Source of the DNA: Arthrobacter sp. zg-Y20
Lineage (GTDB): Bacteria; Actinomycetota; Actinomycetes; Actinomycetales; Micrococcaceae
Direction: 5' to 3'
NCBI RefSeq assembly: GCF_030142075.1
Contig: NZ_CP126241.1
Span: 3,038,001-3,102,000 of the forward strand
Length of the DNA stretch: 64,000 nucleotides
Part shown: piece after piece, positions 9,458-18,633 of the stretch
How positions within the stretch are numbered: the first letter of the stretch is position 1
Layout: the number at the start of each line of letters is the position of its first letter
The notes under the pieces: generated by a model
Database searches by the model: none
The model's input: only the letters and a program-made list of their open reading frames with translations
Told to the model about the DNA's origin: nothing
Made by a program: the position numbers and the translations under genes

Positions 9458-10939
9458 TTACTGCAGGGTGGCGGTCAGCCGGGCCACGTTGTCGATGTAG
9501 CGCTGCCAGAGGGGGCGGTCCACCCAGTCCTCCAGCAGCAGTTCCTTGGACAGGGCGCGGTAGGTGTCCTCGACCCGGCGCATCTGTTCCACGATGGTGC
9601 CGTCGAACATCATCATGGAGACTTCGAGGTTCAGCGAGAAAGAACGCATGTCCATGTTGGAGGAGCCCAAGACGGCCACCTCGTTGTCAATGGTGAAGTG
9701 CTTGGCGTGCAGGACCAGCGGCTTGGGGTACTGGTAGATCCGGATCCCGGCCCGGAGCAGCGCCTCGTAGTAGGAGCGCTGGGCGTGGTCCACCAGGAAC
9801 TGGTCGCCCTTTTCGGAAACGAACAGTTCCACTTCCACGCCGCGCTGGGCCGCCGTCGTCACCGCGTAAAGCAGGGTGTCATCGGGCACGAAGTACGGGC
9901 TGGTGATGGAAATCCGGTCGCTGGCCGAATAGATCAGGGACGCGAACAGGCGCAGGTTGTTTTCGGTGCTGAAGCCCGGTCCGCTGGGGACCACCTGGCA
10001 GGTCACGTTGCCCGGATCGTAGGTCCATTCGTACAGGCTGAGTTCGCGTTCTAGGTTCTCATCGGTTTCGGCGTTCCAGTCGGTGGCGAAAACGACGTTG
10101 AGCTCATCCACCACCGGTCCTTCCACCCGGGCCATCAGCTCCACCCATTTGCGGCCGGAGCGGCGGTTGCGGCCCTTGTGGTAGGCAGGCTCAATGAGGT
10201 TCTGCGATCCGGTGAACGCAACGGCTCCGTCCACCACCACCAGTTTCCGGTGGTTGCGCAGGTCCGGACGGCGCCAGCGGCCCCGGAAGGGCTCCACCGG
10301 CAGCATCCGCCGCCATTGGACATCACTGTTGCGCAGTTCGCGCAGCATCTTCCGGTAGCCCTTGATCCGCAGGGTGCCGATGTGGTCGAAGAGCAGCCGG
10401 ACGGTGACGCCGCGGGCAGCCGCTGACTTGAGTGCCTGGAAGAACTGCCTGGTCTGGGCGTCGTAGCCCATGATGTAGAACTCCACATGCACGTAGCGTG
10501 CGGCTTTTTCCACCGCACGGGTCATCATGTCGATGGACTCCGCGTAGTCGCGCTGCAGGTCGACCTTGTTGCCGTCCAGTGTGGGGAAGGACCCCAGCCG
10601 GCGGTTCAGCTCGGCGGCGTTGAGCACCCACTCCGGTCCGCCGTAATTACTGCCCTCGGCCTCAAGTTCCTTGGTGTTCTCGCGCACCGTCCGGTTGATC
10701 TCCGCCTGCCGCCGCACCCGGTGGTCCGACAGCCGGTGGTTCCCGAAGAGGGAGAAGAGGATGATGCCCGGGATGGGAAGGAAGAAGATGCACAGCAGCC
10801 ACGCCATGGCCGTCGTGGGACGCCGGTTGCCGGGAACAACGCCCAACGCAATAATCCGGATACCGTAATCCACCACGGCCAGCACGGTCGCCGTCCATCC
10901 GGACAGGTCAAAACCGGTCAGAGACCACCACACGCTCAA
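9458..10939 (-). CDS. cls: Cardiolipin synthase (phospholipase D family)
   Basis: 493 residues. Two N-terminal membrane segments with the PLD-nuclease N-terminal motif (FFLPIPGIILFSLFG) are followed by two HKD domains. The first is NHRKLVVVDG and the second HAKHFTIDN, each followed by GS-N residues. The enzyme joins two phosphatidylglycerols (bacterial Cls type) at the membrane. Length matches the family. Faces the neighbouring P-loop gene tail-to-tail. Confidence 0.93.
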   Translation of the reverse strand: MSVWWSLTGFDLSGWTATVLAVVDYGIRIIALGVVPGNRRPTTAMAWLLCIFFLPIPGIILFSLFGNHRLSDHRVRRQAEINRTVRENTKELEAEGSNYGGPEWVLNAAELNRRLGSFPTLDGNKVDLQRDYAESIDMMTRAVEKAARYVHVEFYIMGYDAQTRQFFQALKSAAARGVTVRLLFDHIGTLRIKGYRKMLRELRNSDVQWRRMLPVEPFRGRWRRPDLRNHRKLVVVDGAVAFTGSQNLIEPAYHKGRNRRSGRKWVELMARVEGPVVDELNVVFATDWNAETDENLERELSLYEWTYDPGNVTCQVVPSGPGFSTENNLRLFASLIYSASDRISITSPYFVPDDTLLYAVTTAAQRGVEVELFVSEKGDQFLVDHAQRSYYEALLRAGIRIYQYPKPLVLHAKHFTIDNEVAVLGSSNMDMRSFSLNLEVSMMMFDGTIVEQMRRVEDTYRALSKELLLEDWVDRPLWQRYIDNVARLTATLQ

Positions 10940-11005
10940 GCTCCTCCCAGCAGCACCCTGCCCTCAGCCTATCGGTACGGGGGTCCCGGGCGTGTCCCGC
11001 GCCGC

Positions 11006-11011
11006 TAGGCT
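11006..11011 (+). promoter_or_regulatory. -10 element of a probable leaderless promoter (pabC-like gene)
   Basis: TAGGCT lies six bases before the ATG at 11018 with no ribosome-binding site, predicting a leaderless transcript. Confidence 0.45.
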
Positions 11012-11017
11012 GGTGCC

Positions 11018-11899
11018 ATGACTGTTCTGGTTTTCCTGGATTCCGCGTACCCCGACGGCCGCCCTGCCGATCCTGCGGTGCCGCATCTGCTCGTGAGCGA
11101 CCTGGGCGTCACCCGCGGTGACGGGATTTTCGAGTCGCTGCTGGCCGTGGACGGTGTGCCCCGGAAACCGGACGCGCACCTGGACCGGCTGGCGTCCTCG
11201 GCACAGCTGCTGGACCTGCAGATCCCGGTACGCCAGGCCTGGGAGCGGGCCATCGCCACGGCATTGGCGCTGCACTTCGGGCAGGGCGCTGCCGGGCCGC
11301 AGGGCCGGGCCGCGGTGAAGCTGGTGGCCACCCGGGGCGTGGAAGGCAGCGGGACCTCCACGGCGTGGGTGCAGGTTTCCGCCGCGCCCGACGCGGCGCG
11401 GCAGCAGACCGACGGGATTAAGGTGCTGCTGCTGGACCGCGGCTATGACAGCATGGCCGCGTCCCGGGCACCCTGGCTGCTGCTGGGCGCCAAGACGCTT
11501 TCCTACGCCGTGAACATGGCCGCCCTGCGCTACGCCAAGGAACACGGGGCCGATGACGCCATTTTTACCTCCTCGGACGGCAAGGTCCTGGAGGGACCCA
11601 CCTCCACGGTGGTGCTGGCCCGCGAACGGGACGGTGTCCGGACCCTGCTGACCCCCGAACGGAAGAGCGGCATCCTGGCCGGAACCACGCAGGACGCCCT
11701 CTTCAAGGCCGCCGAAGCTGCCGGCTGGGAACTGGGCTACGGCCCAATGGTTCCGGAGGACCTGTTCGCGGCCGACGGCGTGTGGCTGGCTTCCAGCATC
11801 CGGCTGCTGGTTCCGGTCCGTTCCATCGACGGCCGCGAGCTGCCTTTCTCCGAGAGCCTGAACAGCGAACTCGCGAAGCTGGCCGACACCGCACTCTGA
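11018..11899 (+). CDS. pabC: Aminodeoxychorismate lyase / class IV aminotransferase
   Basis: 293 residues of a fold-type IV PLP enzyme. The N-terminal LLVSDLGVTRGDGIFES is characteristic, and the lysine that binds PLP is in GAKTLSYAVNM. The GKVLEGPTSTVV stretch contacts the cofactor phosphate. The family includes 4-amino-4-deoxychorismate lyase (folate pathway), branched-chain and D-amino-acid aminotransferases; pabC-type is the best guess in Arthrobacter relatives. No folate genes are adjacent, so the exact substrate is not certain. Confidence 0.8.
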   Translation: MTVLVFLDSAYPDGRPADPAVPHLLVSDLGVTRGDGIFESLLAVDGVPRKPDAHLDRLASSAQLLDLQIPVRQAWERAIATALALHFGQGAAGPQGRAAVKLVATRGVEGSGTSTAWVQVSAAPDAARQQTDGIKVLLLDRGYDSMAASRAPWLLLGAKTLSYAVNMAALRYAKEHGADDAIFTSSDGKVLEGPTSTVVLARERDGVRTLLTPERKSGILAGTTQDALFKAAEAAGWELGYGPMVPEDLFAADGVWLASSIRLLVPVRSIDGRELPFSESLNSELAKLADTAL

Positions 11900-11917
11900 G
11901 CACTCAGCCCCCGATGC

Positions 11918-12763
11918 TCAGGTCAGGATGAAGTTGAACGTGCCGGCCGCCAGCGCCGCTGCCACCGCGGCGGCTGACACGACCACTCCCGTGGCCAGCA
12001 CCGCGGCGTCGATCCTGCTGAACGTTGAGGTCCGTGCCCAGGACCGGTCCCCCGCGCCAAACCCGCGGGCCTCCATGGCCACGGCCAGCCGCGTGGCCCG
12101 GCGGATGGCCTGCACCAGCAAGGCCAGTGCCTGCCCGGCGAAACCCTTCAGCCGGGCCGCCGCACCGGCATCGGGCCCCGCGCCGCGCGCGTGGCGGGCC
12201 AGCCCGATGGTCCGCCATTCCTCGACCAGCAAACCCACCAGGCGCATGGCCGCCAGTGCGCCCAGCACAAAGCGGTGCGGCAGCCGCAGCTTCTGCGCCA
12301 GGGCGTCGGCCAGGTCGGTGGGATCGGTGCTGGTCAGCAGGTAGATCCCGGGCAGGGCTATGGCCAGCCCGCGCAGTCCAATGGCAATACCCGCGGCCAC
12401 GGAACCGGAGGTAAAGATCAGCGGTCCCGCTGCAAACAGCACCGCCCCGGTCTTCTCCGCCAACAGCGCCGTACCCCAGGCCCCGATCAGCGCGGCCACC
12501 AGCAGCGGCGAGATGCGCCGCAGGAGCGTACCCGCCCGGATGTGCAGCAGCGGCAGCAGGAGAAGTTCCAGGGCCAGGACGACGGCGGCGCTCACCCAGT
12601 CCACGGTGACCAGCACCGCCAGGGTCAGCAGGGCCGCCGACGTGAGCTTGGACAACGGGTTGGCGCGGGCCAGGAAAGTAACGGCGGTGCGGACGGGCGC
12701 GCCCGCGTCTTCTCCAGGCGCCGTTCCACCGGACTCCGCGGCCGAGATCTCCGCCCGGCTCAC
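11918..12763 (-). CDS. ykoC: ECF transporter T component (YkoC-like)
   Basis: 281 residues with about five to six hydrophobic segments and the conserved T-component region near the Arg/Gly-rich cytoplasmic helices (RRATRLAVAMEARGF, a variant of the Ala-Arg-Gly coupling motif). Start is the GTG at 12763, which overlaps the stop of the ATPase gene in a GTGA arrangement; the longer frame is Arg/Gly-rich shadow sequence. Together with the S and A components it forms an energy-coupling factor importer, here probably for a thiamine precursor. Confidence 0.85.
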   Translation of the reverse strand: MSRAEISAAESGGTAPGEDAGAPVRTAVTFLARANPLSKLTSAALLTLAVLVTVDWVSAAVVLALELLLLPLLHIRAGTLLRRISPLLVAALIGAWGTALLAEKTGAVLFAAGPLIFTSGSVAAGIAIGLRGLAIALPGIYLLTSTDPTDLADALAQKLRLPHRFVLGALAAMRLVGLLVEEWRTIGLARHARGAGPDAGAAARLKGFAGQALALLVQAIRRATRLAVAMEARGFGAGDRSWARTSTFSRIDAAVLATGVVVSAAAVAAALAAGTFNFILT

Positions 12764-14379
12764 CGGAGCACCTCGGTTGCATTGTCCGCGGCCGGCCCTG
12801 CTGCCGGGTCCGGCACCGGCTCGGCGGCGGCGTCCCGGACCGTTCCGCCGCCCACCTGCAGGGTCCGCGCGCCCAGCGCCTGGATGAAGCCGGCGTCGTG
12901 GGTCACCGACACCACGCACCGGCCATCGTCCAGCTGGGCACGCAGCAGGGCCACCAGTTCCGCCCAGGTTCGGGCGTCCTGGCCAAACGTCGGCTCATCG
13001 AGCAGCAGGATGGACGGCGCCGTGGCGAGCATGGTTGCCACGGACAGCCGGCGCTTCTCCCCGCCGGAGAGCGTGAAGGGGTTGGCATCCAGCAGGGCGT
13101 CGAGGTGCAGCCGTTCGGCAAGCTCCCGCACCCGGGCCGCGGACTCCTTTTCCAGCCCGAGCCGGCGCGGGCCGAAGGACAGTTCGTCCAGCACGGTGTT
13201 GGTGAGGAACTGGTGCTCCGGTTCCTGGAACACGGTTCCGATCCTGCTCACCAGCTGCGCCGACGTCCACCGGTGCGGTTCGGGCGCAGCGGTGCCGGCC
13301 AGCAACGGTTCGGCGGCGATGGTTCCGCCCCGCGGCCGCAGCAAGCCGCCCATGGTCAGGGCGAGGGTGGATTTGCCGGCACCGTTGGGTCCGGTAATGC
13401 CGACGGCGGTTCCGGCGTCCAGCGCCAGGTCCGCCCCGGTGACCACGGCAGGTCCGCGGCCCGTCCGGGCGGCAGCCAGCCCGCGGGCCGCCAGCAGCCG
13501 GTTCCCGCCGGCAGCCGGGGCCCACGCACCGCCGGGAATCTCCGGCCGGGCGCCCGGAAGCCAAACCCCGGCTGCGGCCAGGGTTTTCCGGTGCACCGGA
13601 TCCCCCAGCACCTGCTCCGGTGATCCGTCGGCCAGGACGCCGCCGCCGGCAGCCAGTACCACCACGCGGTCCACCACGTCCGCCCAGACCTCCACGCGGT
13701 GCTCCACCACAATGACGGTGGCGTCGGTGCGGTCCAGCACCCGCACCACGGCGTCGCGGATTTCCGCCACGCCCGCCGGGTCCAGGTTGGCGGTGGGTTC
13801 GTCCAGCAGCAGCAGTCCGGGTTCCATCGCCATCACGGAGGCCAGGGCCAGCCGCTGCTTCTGCCCGCCGGAGAGAGCGGAAGTGGAACTCTCCAGCGGC
13901 ACGTCCAGTCCGACGTCGGCCAGTGCGGCCCGCACCCGGGGCCAGATCTCCCCGGCCGGGACCGCAAGGTTCTCGGCGCCGAAGGCAACTTCATCCCCCA
14001 CACGGGACAGCACGGTCTGCGCATCGGGATCCTGCAGCACCAGTCCGGTCCGGCCGCGGGCTGCGGGATCCGCCGGATGGACACCGTCCACTGAGATCCT
14101 GCCCTGTTCCTCCCCACCGGTATCCGGTCCCAGCACGCCCGCGAGGGAATGCAGGAGTGTGGATTTTCCGGCGCCGGAGGCCCCGAGCAGCAGCACCCGC
14201 TCCCCCGGCGCTACCGACAGGTCCAGTCCGGACACTGCGGCACCGGCCCTGCCCCCGTGCCGCCACCCCCAGCCTTGGGCGGTAACGGCGGCGGGACTGC
14301 TGCGCCGCGCGACGGCGGAAGGCAGCACCCGGGGTGCGGCCGCGCCGGGAGCCCGGCGGCGGGCGTTCAAAAACCGCAC
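12760..14379 (-). CDS. ykoD: ECF transporter fused double ATPase (YkoD-like)
   Basis: 539 residues carrying two complete ABC ATPase domains in one chain. Domain 1 has Walker A GASGAGKST, signature LSGGQ and Walker B LLLLDEPT; domain 2 has GPNGAGKST, LSGGE and SILLLDEPT. Such fused A1-A2 subunits drive group I ECF importers such as YkoEDC. I chose GTG 14379, two bases after the S-component stop codon, because the longer frame lies inside the upstream gene. The exact start remains open. Confidence 0.87.
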   Translation of the reverse strand: MRFLNARRRAPGAAAPRVLPSAVARRSSPAAVTAQGWGWRHGGRAGAAVSGLDLSVAPGERVLLLGASGAGKSTLLHSLAGVLGPDTGGEEQGRISVDGVHPADPAARGRTGLVLQDPDAQTVLSRVGDEVAFGAENLAVPAGEIWPRVRAALADVGLDVPLESSTSALSGGQKQRLALASVMAMEPGLLLLDEPTANLDPAGVAEIRDAVVRVLDRTDATVIVVEHRVEVWADVVDRVVVLAAGGGVLADGSPEQVLGDPVHRKTLAAAGVWLPGARPEIPGGAWAPAAGGNRLLAARGLAAARTGRGPAVVTGADLALDAGTAVGITGPNGAGKSTLALTMGGLLRPRGGTIAAEPLLAGTAAPEPHRWTSAQLVSRIGTVFQEPEHQFLTNTVLDELSFGPRRLGLEKESAARVRELAERLHLDALLDANPFTLSGGEKRRLSVATMLATAPSILLLDEPTFGQDARTWAELVALLRAQLDDGRCVVSVTHDAGFIQALGARTLQVGGGTVRDAAAEPVPDPAAGPAADNATEVLR

Positions 14380-14381
14380 CG

Positions 14382-15005
14382 CTATGCCTTGCCTGTCCGT
14401 CCGGACGCGAAGGGTGCCAGAGCGCCGGTCCGTGCCAATGCCCGGACCGCCAGCCAGGACAGTCCGCCGGCCAGGACCGCACCGGAGAAGGCAGTGAGCA
14501 GGACATACAACAGCTTCCACTGAGCTGCCCACTCCACGTTGTACAGAACGTTTTCACTCAGTCCCAGGAACAGGCCCGAACCCAGCCCGGCCAGCAATGC
14601 CACGGGCAGGGAGAAGCGGCGGTAGAGGAACAGCAGGAACACCAGTTCGGCACCGAGGCCCTGCAGGAAGCCGGAGAGCAGCACGGATAGGCCGAACTGG
14701 GTGCCCAGCACACCGGACACGGCCGAGGCCAGCACTTCGCAGTAGATCGCGGCCGCCGGCTTGCGGATGATCAGCCCGCCCAGCACACCGGCAATAAGCC
14801 AGCCGCCGGTATAGAGGCCGGCCAGCGGCGGGAACGCGGCGGTCAGCGCACTGATCCCGGCGTAGCCGAGGGACCAGGCCCAGAAAATGACGCCCACGGC
14901 CACGGCCACTACGGACGCAACAACAATGTCCACCACACGCCATGTGCGTGCCGGCGCTGCGGGCTTGGCTGCGGACGGTGCCGCAGCAGAAGTAAAGCGG
15001 TTCAT
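14382..15005 (-). CDS. ykoE: ECF transporter S component, YkoE family (thiamine precursor uptake)
   Basis: 207 residues with five to six membrane helices. The family is the YkoE-type substrate-specific component, proposed to take up hydroxymethylpyrimidine or other thiamine precursors. The assignment is strengthened by the TPP riboswitch directly upstream (15112-15227) and by the following ATPase and T-component genes. Start ATG 15005 has a perfect AGGAGG ribosome-binding site that is itself paired in a small hairpin. Membrane topology is read from hydrophobicity only. Confidence 0.88.
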   Translation of the reverse strand: MNRFTSAAAPSAAKPAAPARTWRVVDIVVASVVAVAVGVIFWAWSLGYAGISALTAAFPPLAGLYTGGWLIAGVLGGLIIRKPAAAIYCEVLASAVSGVLGTQFGLSVLLSGFLQGLGAELVFLLFLYRRFSLPVALLAGLGSGLFLGLSENVLYNVEWAAQWKLLYVLLTAFSGAVLAGGLSWLAVRALARTGALAPFASGRTGKA

Positions 15006-15011
15006 GAATAT

Positions 15012-15029
15012 CCTCCTGATAGCAGGAGG
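15012..15029 (-). promoter_or_regulatory. Hairpin sequestering the ykoE ribosome-binding site
   Basis: Perfect seven-bp repeat CCTCCTG / CAGGAGG around a four-base loop; the second arm on the minus strand is the Shine-Dalgarno sequence of ykoE, six bases before its ATG. It could serve as the translational switch read by the TPP riboswitch just upstream. Confidence 0.6.
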
Positions 15030-15111
15030 GGAGGGTAGTGGCGCGCCGGCAATGCCGGTGCCGTTCCTGCCGTGCCCCGGCGGGTGCCGTGACGTGGCGG
15101 GAATTCCCTGA

Positions 15112-15227
15112 GCTCTCGACTCCCTTCGCCGGTACTAACCGGATCAGGTTCGAGGGTCTGCGGATGTCCGCACTCTCAGCGCCTTGTCTCCGCTGCCCGA
15201 AGGCCGTGCGGAGGGGGCGCTCCCCTG
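15112..15227 (-). promoter_or_regulatory. TPP riboswitch (thi box)
   Basis: Read on the minus strand, it has the conserved CTGAGAG (15179-15173) after a GCGCC/GGCGC P2 stem, then ACCCTCGAACCTGATCC, GGTTAGTACCGGCG and AAGGGAGT, i.e. the complete thi-box core with pyrimidine- and pyrophosphate-sensor arms. It precedes the ykoE gene and supports a thiamine-precursor role for the transporter. Ends are approximate. The rest of the 326-base gap between ykoE and the small gene at 15331 holds the ykoE leader and the divergent promoter. Confidence 0.93.
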
Positions 15228-15330
15228 TCGTGTGTTTGCGGTACCACTCTACACACGCGTGCCCGCTCCCCGCAGGGGTACCGAACGGATACCGTAGGGT
15301 TAGGAAAAACGCCCGAAGCTAGGAGTACCC

Positions 15331-15594
15331 ATGAACCTGATCCTCAAACTGCTCGGAACCGGAGCCAGTATCCTGTCCGGAATCGTGGCCGCCAAGGTAC
15401 TGGATTTCGTCTGGACCAAGGCCACGGGCAACGAGCCGCCCAAGGACGCCGAGGGCAGCCTGGAAAACAGCCTCCGCGCTGCCGTGGCTTTCGCCGTGGT
15501 GTCCGGCGCCGTCAGCTCGGTCATCCGGGTCCTGACCACCCGCGGCACGCAGCGGGCCATCCAGCGCTACCAGAAGACCCCTGAGGTCGTCTGA
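15331..15594 (+). CDS. Small DUF4235 membrane protein
   Basis: 87 residues with two hydrophobic stretches separated by a short polar loop (KATGNEPPKDAEG), matching the actinobacterial DUF4235 family. Function unknown; these are small integral membrane proteins. A GGAG ribosome-binding site precedes the ATG. It converges on the mrp operon. Confidence 0.82.
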   Translation: MNLILKLLGTGASILSGIVAAKVLDFVWTKATGNEPPKDAEGSLENSLRAAVAFAVVSGAVSSVIRVLTTRGTQRAIQRYQKTPEVV

Positions 15595-15628
15595 CCCGGC
15601 CTGCCGGCCCAAGCACCGCCTGCGGCGC

Positions 15629-16165
15629 TCAGCCCTCGGGATTCTTTCCCGGGTGCTGGGCGCCGCTGCTTAACCCGGCCTCGCGTTCGCGGCCGGCCAG
15701 CAGTTCGTCGTCGTCCAGTTCCCCGGTGTAGGCCGGTTCCTCCTCGCCGGGATCGTCGTCCACGCGCGGGTCCTCGTTTTCGTCCTCGAGCGCCTCCGCC
15801 TCAGCGTCCTGGAGCAATCGCTGGGCGCGCTCGACGACGTCGTCCAGTTCGTCGATCACGAGCAGTTCCGGCCGCAGGTGCTTGGTGCGGTACCCGGCCC
15901 GGCCCACCATGTGCGCGGAAACAGGTGCCGTCAGCAGCATAAAGATCCATGCGACGGCCAGGACCGGCAGCAGTTTCCAGCTGCGGAACTCCACGGCCAT
16001 GGCCAGCAGGAAAAGCAGCAAGCCGAGCACCTGCGGCTTGGACGCAGCGTGCATGCGGCTGAGCAGGTCGGGGAAGCGGATCAGGCCGATGGCCGCCGCC
16101 AGGGACATCAGTGCCCCGCCGAACATCAGGACAGCGACAATCGCGTCGTACACGGTTTCGTCCAT
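15629..16165 (-). CDS. mrpG: Mrp Na+/H+ antiporter subunit G with acidic C-terminal extension
   Basis: 178 residues. About the first 110 form the MnhG/MrpG domain with three membrane helices (GLIRFPDLLSRMHAASKPQ is the family core). The last ~65 residues are very acidic and predicted disordered, far beyond the usual ~110-120-residue subunit. Last gene of mrpACDEFG, four bases after mrpF. Confidence 0.9.
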   Translation of the reverse strand: MDETVYDAIVAVLMFGGALMSLAAAIGLIRFPDLLSRMHAASKPQVLGLLLFLLAMAVEFRSWKLLPVLAVAWIFMLLTAPVSAHMVGRAGYRTKHLRPELLVIDELDDVVERAQRLLQDAEAEALEDENEDPRVDDDPGEEEPAYTGELDDDELLAGREREAGLSSGAQHPGKNPEG

Positions 16166-16169
16166 GGCC

Positions 16170-16430
16170 CTACCGCCTGTCCGTCACGAAGCGCGCAACC
16201 GTTACCGACCCGATGAAACCGACCAGGGAAATGGCGACCAGCAAGGCCAAGTAGTCCAAGTTGCGGTAGACGATCATGTCCACGGCCAGGGCGCCGCCCA
16301 CAATGGCCAGCAGCACGTCCGAGGCAAGCACCCGGTCCAGGATCGACGGCCCGCGGGCAATCCGGTAAATCGCCCCCGCGCCGGCCACGGCCAGCATGAG
16401 GCTCACCACCACCACGGCAACGTTCATCAT
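16170..16430 (-). CDS. mrpF: Mrp Na+/H+ antiporter subunit F
   Basis: 86 residues with three membrane helices and the MnhF core IARGPSILDRVLASDVL. Start ATG 16430 overlaps the stop of mrpE. Part of the multisubunit antiporter that exchanges Na+ (and other cations) for H+, supporting pH and salt tolerance. Confidence 0.92.
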   Translation of the reverse strand: MMNVAVVVVSLMLAVAGAGAIYRIARGPSILDRVLASDVLLAIVGGALAVDMIVYRNLDYLALLVAISLVGFIGSVTVARFVTDRR

Positions 16431-17023
16431 GCCTTGCCTCCAATCTTCCGCTGACGGGTTTCATCACTCTCGGCGCGCAGGGCAGCCAGTTCCTCTTTGG
16501 TGCCCATGGTCCGGATCAGCCACGCCTCGGCCTGCAGGACGTCGGCGCGCACCTTCTCCGCCTGCTCAGCCGTGGACACGTCCAGGGCGTGCAGGTACAG
16601 GGTGGAGGTGGAACGGTCGACGTCGACAATCAGCGAGCCGGGAATCAGGGACAGTGCGTGGCCCGTGGCCGTGACCAGCAGGTCCGACCGGCTGCGCAGC
16701 TTCACCCCGATCACGCCGTTGCGGATCCGCGGGCCGCGGACAACCGCCAGCCAGAGCACATGGAAACTGGCCTGCACCAGTTTGTAGAAGAACCGGCCGG
16801 CAAAGACGAGGCCGTAGAACAGGTTGAACCGGCCGCTGAGCTCCACCGGCGGCAGGTAAAAGATATTCGCCACGATAAACGCGATCACCGTGCCGAAGAG
16901 CAGGTTGCCGGCACTGAAATCCTGCCAGAGGGCACCCCACAGGAACACCAGCCAGATCAGCAGCGGCAGTTCCTGCAGCAGCGGGATACGGGCGCGGTTG
17001 CGCATGCGCGCTTCCTTCGTCAT
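16427..17023 (-). CDS. mrpE: Mrp Na+/H+ antiporter subunit E
   Basis: 198 residues with two or three N-terminal membrane segments and the MnhE domain (SLIPGSLIVDVDRSTSTLYLHALD). Start ATG 17023 overlaps mrpD by four bases (ATGA). Required for complex assembly in characterised Mrp systems. Confidence 0.92.
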   Translation of the reverse strand: MTKEARMRNRARIPLLQELPLLIWLVFLWGALWQDFSAGNLLFGTVIAFIVANIFYLPPVELSGRFNLFYGLVFAGRFFYKLVQASFHVLWLAVVRGPRIRNGVIGVKLRSRSDLLVTATGHALSLIPGSLIVDVDRSTSTLYLHALDVSTAEQAEKVRADVLQAEAWLIRTMGTKEELAALRAESDETRQRKIGGKA

Positions 17024-18633
17024 TGGTCAGCCGCTCCTTCCCCGAGTACCGCTTCGATGTACGGAGTACGTTCCAGCAGGTCCCGGGCGGCACCGTCGCT
17101 GAGCGAGAACAGCGGCCCGGCGAGCACGGTCAGGCTGACGCCCAGGGCAACCAGGCCCACGGTGGGATAGACCATGGTGCGCGGCAGCAGGTCCACCGAG
17201 TCCCGGTGGGCGAACCGGCCCGTGGTGTGTTCGCTGACGTCCTGCGACTTGCGCAGGCTGGCACCGTCCGGCCCGACGGCCAGCAGGATCGGATCCGGAT
17301 GGACGGCGTCTTCCGGGGTCCGCCAGAAGGCGCGGTTCCATACCCGGGCCATCACCAGCAGCGTCAGCAGGCTGGTGGCGGCGCTCGCGGCTACCAGGAC
17401 GTAGGCCAGCGGGGTGCCCAGCTCGACGCCGGCCTGCATCAGGCCCAGCTTCCCCAGGAACCCGGAGAACGGCGGAATGCCGGCCAGGTTGATTGCCGGG
17501 ATGAAATACAGCACGGCGAGCAGCGGGGAGAGCTTCGCCAGCCCGCCGAGGCGGTCCATGTTGGCCGTCCCGCCCCGGCGTTCAATCAGGCCCGTGACCA
17601 GGAACAGCGAGGTCTGCACGGTGATGTGGTGCACCACGTAGAACACAGCGGAGCCGATGCCGACCACGGATGCGACTGCCAGGCCGAACACCATGTAGCC
17701 GATGTGGCTGACCAGGGTGAAGGAGAGCATACGTTTGATGTCCGTCTGGGCCAGGGCACCGAGGATACCCACGAGCATGGTCAGCCCGGCCACCACCATC
17801 AGCAGCGTATTTATCCGGTCTCCCGGGAACAGCAGGGTCTCTGTCCGCACCATGGCGTAGACGCCCACCTTGGTCAACAGGCCGGCGAACACGGCCGTCA
17901 CCGGTGCCGGGGCGGTGGGATAGGAGTCGGGCAGCCAGAAGGACAGCGGGAAGACGGCGGCCTTGATGCCGAACGCCACCAGCAGCATCAGGTGCAGCAT
18001 CAGCTGCGTCGCCGGATCCAGCTCCCCCAGCTTCAAGGCCAGATCCGCCATGTTCACCGTGCCGGTGGCCGCGTAGATCATGGCAATGGCAATCAGGAAC
18101 AGCAGCGAGGACACCACGCTGACCACCACGTAGGTGACTCCGGCCCGGATTCGCGGCGTGGTGCCGCCCAGGGTCATCAGCACATAGCTGGCCGTCAGCA
18201 GGATCTCGAAACCTACATAGAGGTTGAACAGGTCCCCGGCCAGGAAGGCGTTGGAGACGCCGGCCACCAGGATCAGGTAGGTCGGGTGGAAGATCGAAAT
18301 AGGGCCGTCTTCATCGCCGTCGGCCATACCCTGGCCGGCGGCGTAAATGAGCACGGCGAGGCTGATGGCCGAGGAGACCACCAGCATCAGGGCGGAGAAC
18401 TGGTCCACCACCATCGTGATTCCGAACGGCGGCAGCCAGCCGCCGAGGTTAACCGCCACGGCACCGGTGTTCCAGACCGAGAGCAGCAGAATCACTTCCA
18501 GTGCCAGCGTCACGGACAGGATGCTGACGCTGACCACCCGCTGGGAACGCTGGTGCCGGATCAGGATGAAGGCCAGGGCCGCGCCGAGGAGCGGCAGCAC
18601 GACGGCCAGGGGCGCGAGGCTTGCTGTAGTCAT
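17020..18633 (-). CDS. mrpD: Mrp Na+/H+ antiporter subunit D
   Basis: 537 residues with about 14 membrane segments of the proton-conducting NuoL/M/N family. The broken-helix and lysine regions (LTKVGVYAMVRTETLLFPGD and the HIGYMVFGL stretch) match MrpD/NuoM. A soluble stretch of about 60 residues sits near the C-terminus before the last helix. Start overlaps mrpC by four bases. Forms one of the two proton/cation channels of the complex. Confidence 0.94.
   Translation of the reverse strand: MTTASLAPLAVVLPLLGAALAFILIRHQRSQRVVSVSILSVTLALEVILLLSVWNTGAVAVNLGGWLPPFGITMVVDQFSALMLVVSSAISLAVLIYAAGQGMADGDEDGPISIFHPTYLILVAGVSNAFLAGDLFNLYVGFEILLTASYVLMTLGGTTPRIRAGVTYVVVSVVSSLLFLIAIAMIYAATGTVNMADLALKLGELDPATQLMLHLMLLVAFGIKAAVFPLSFWLPDSYPTAPAPVTAVFAGLLTKVGVYAMVRTETLLFPGDRINTLLMVVAGLTMLVGILGALAQTDIKRMLSFTLVSHIGYMVFGLAVASVVGIGSAVFYVVHHITVQTSLFLVTGLIERRGGTANMDRLGGLAKLSPLLAVLYFIPAINLAGIPPFSGFLGKLGLMQAGVELGTPLAYVLVAASAATSLLTLLVMARVWNRAFWRTPEDAVHPDPILLAVGPDGASLRKSQDVSEHTTGRFAHRDSVDLLPRTMVYPTVGLVALGVSLTVLAGPLFSLSDGAARDLLERTPYIEAVLGEGAADQ

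Noticed and set aside
12191-14497. Long plus-strand open frame across the ECF ATPase gene
   Set aside because: Ser/Arg/Ala-rich shadow; the minus strand encodes two complete ABC domains.
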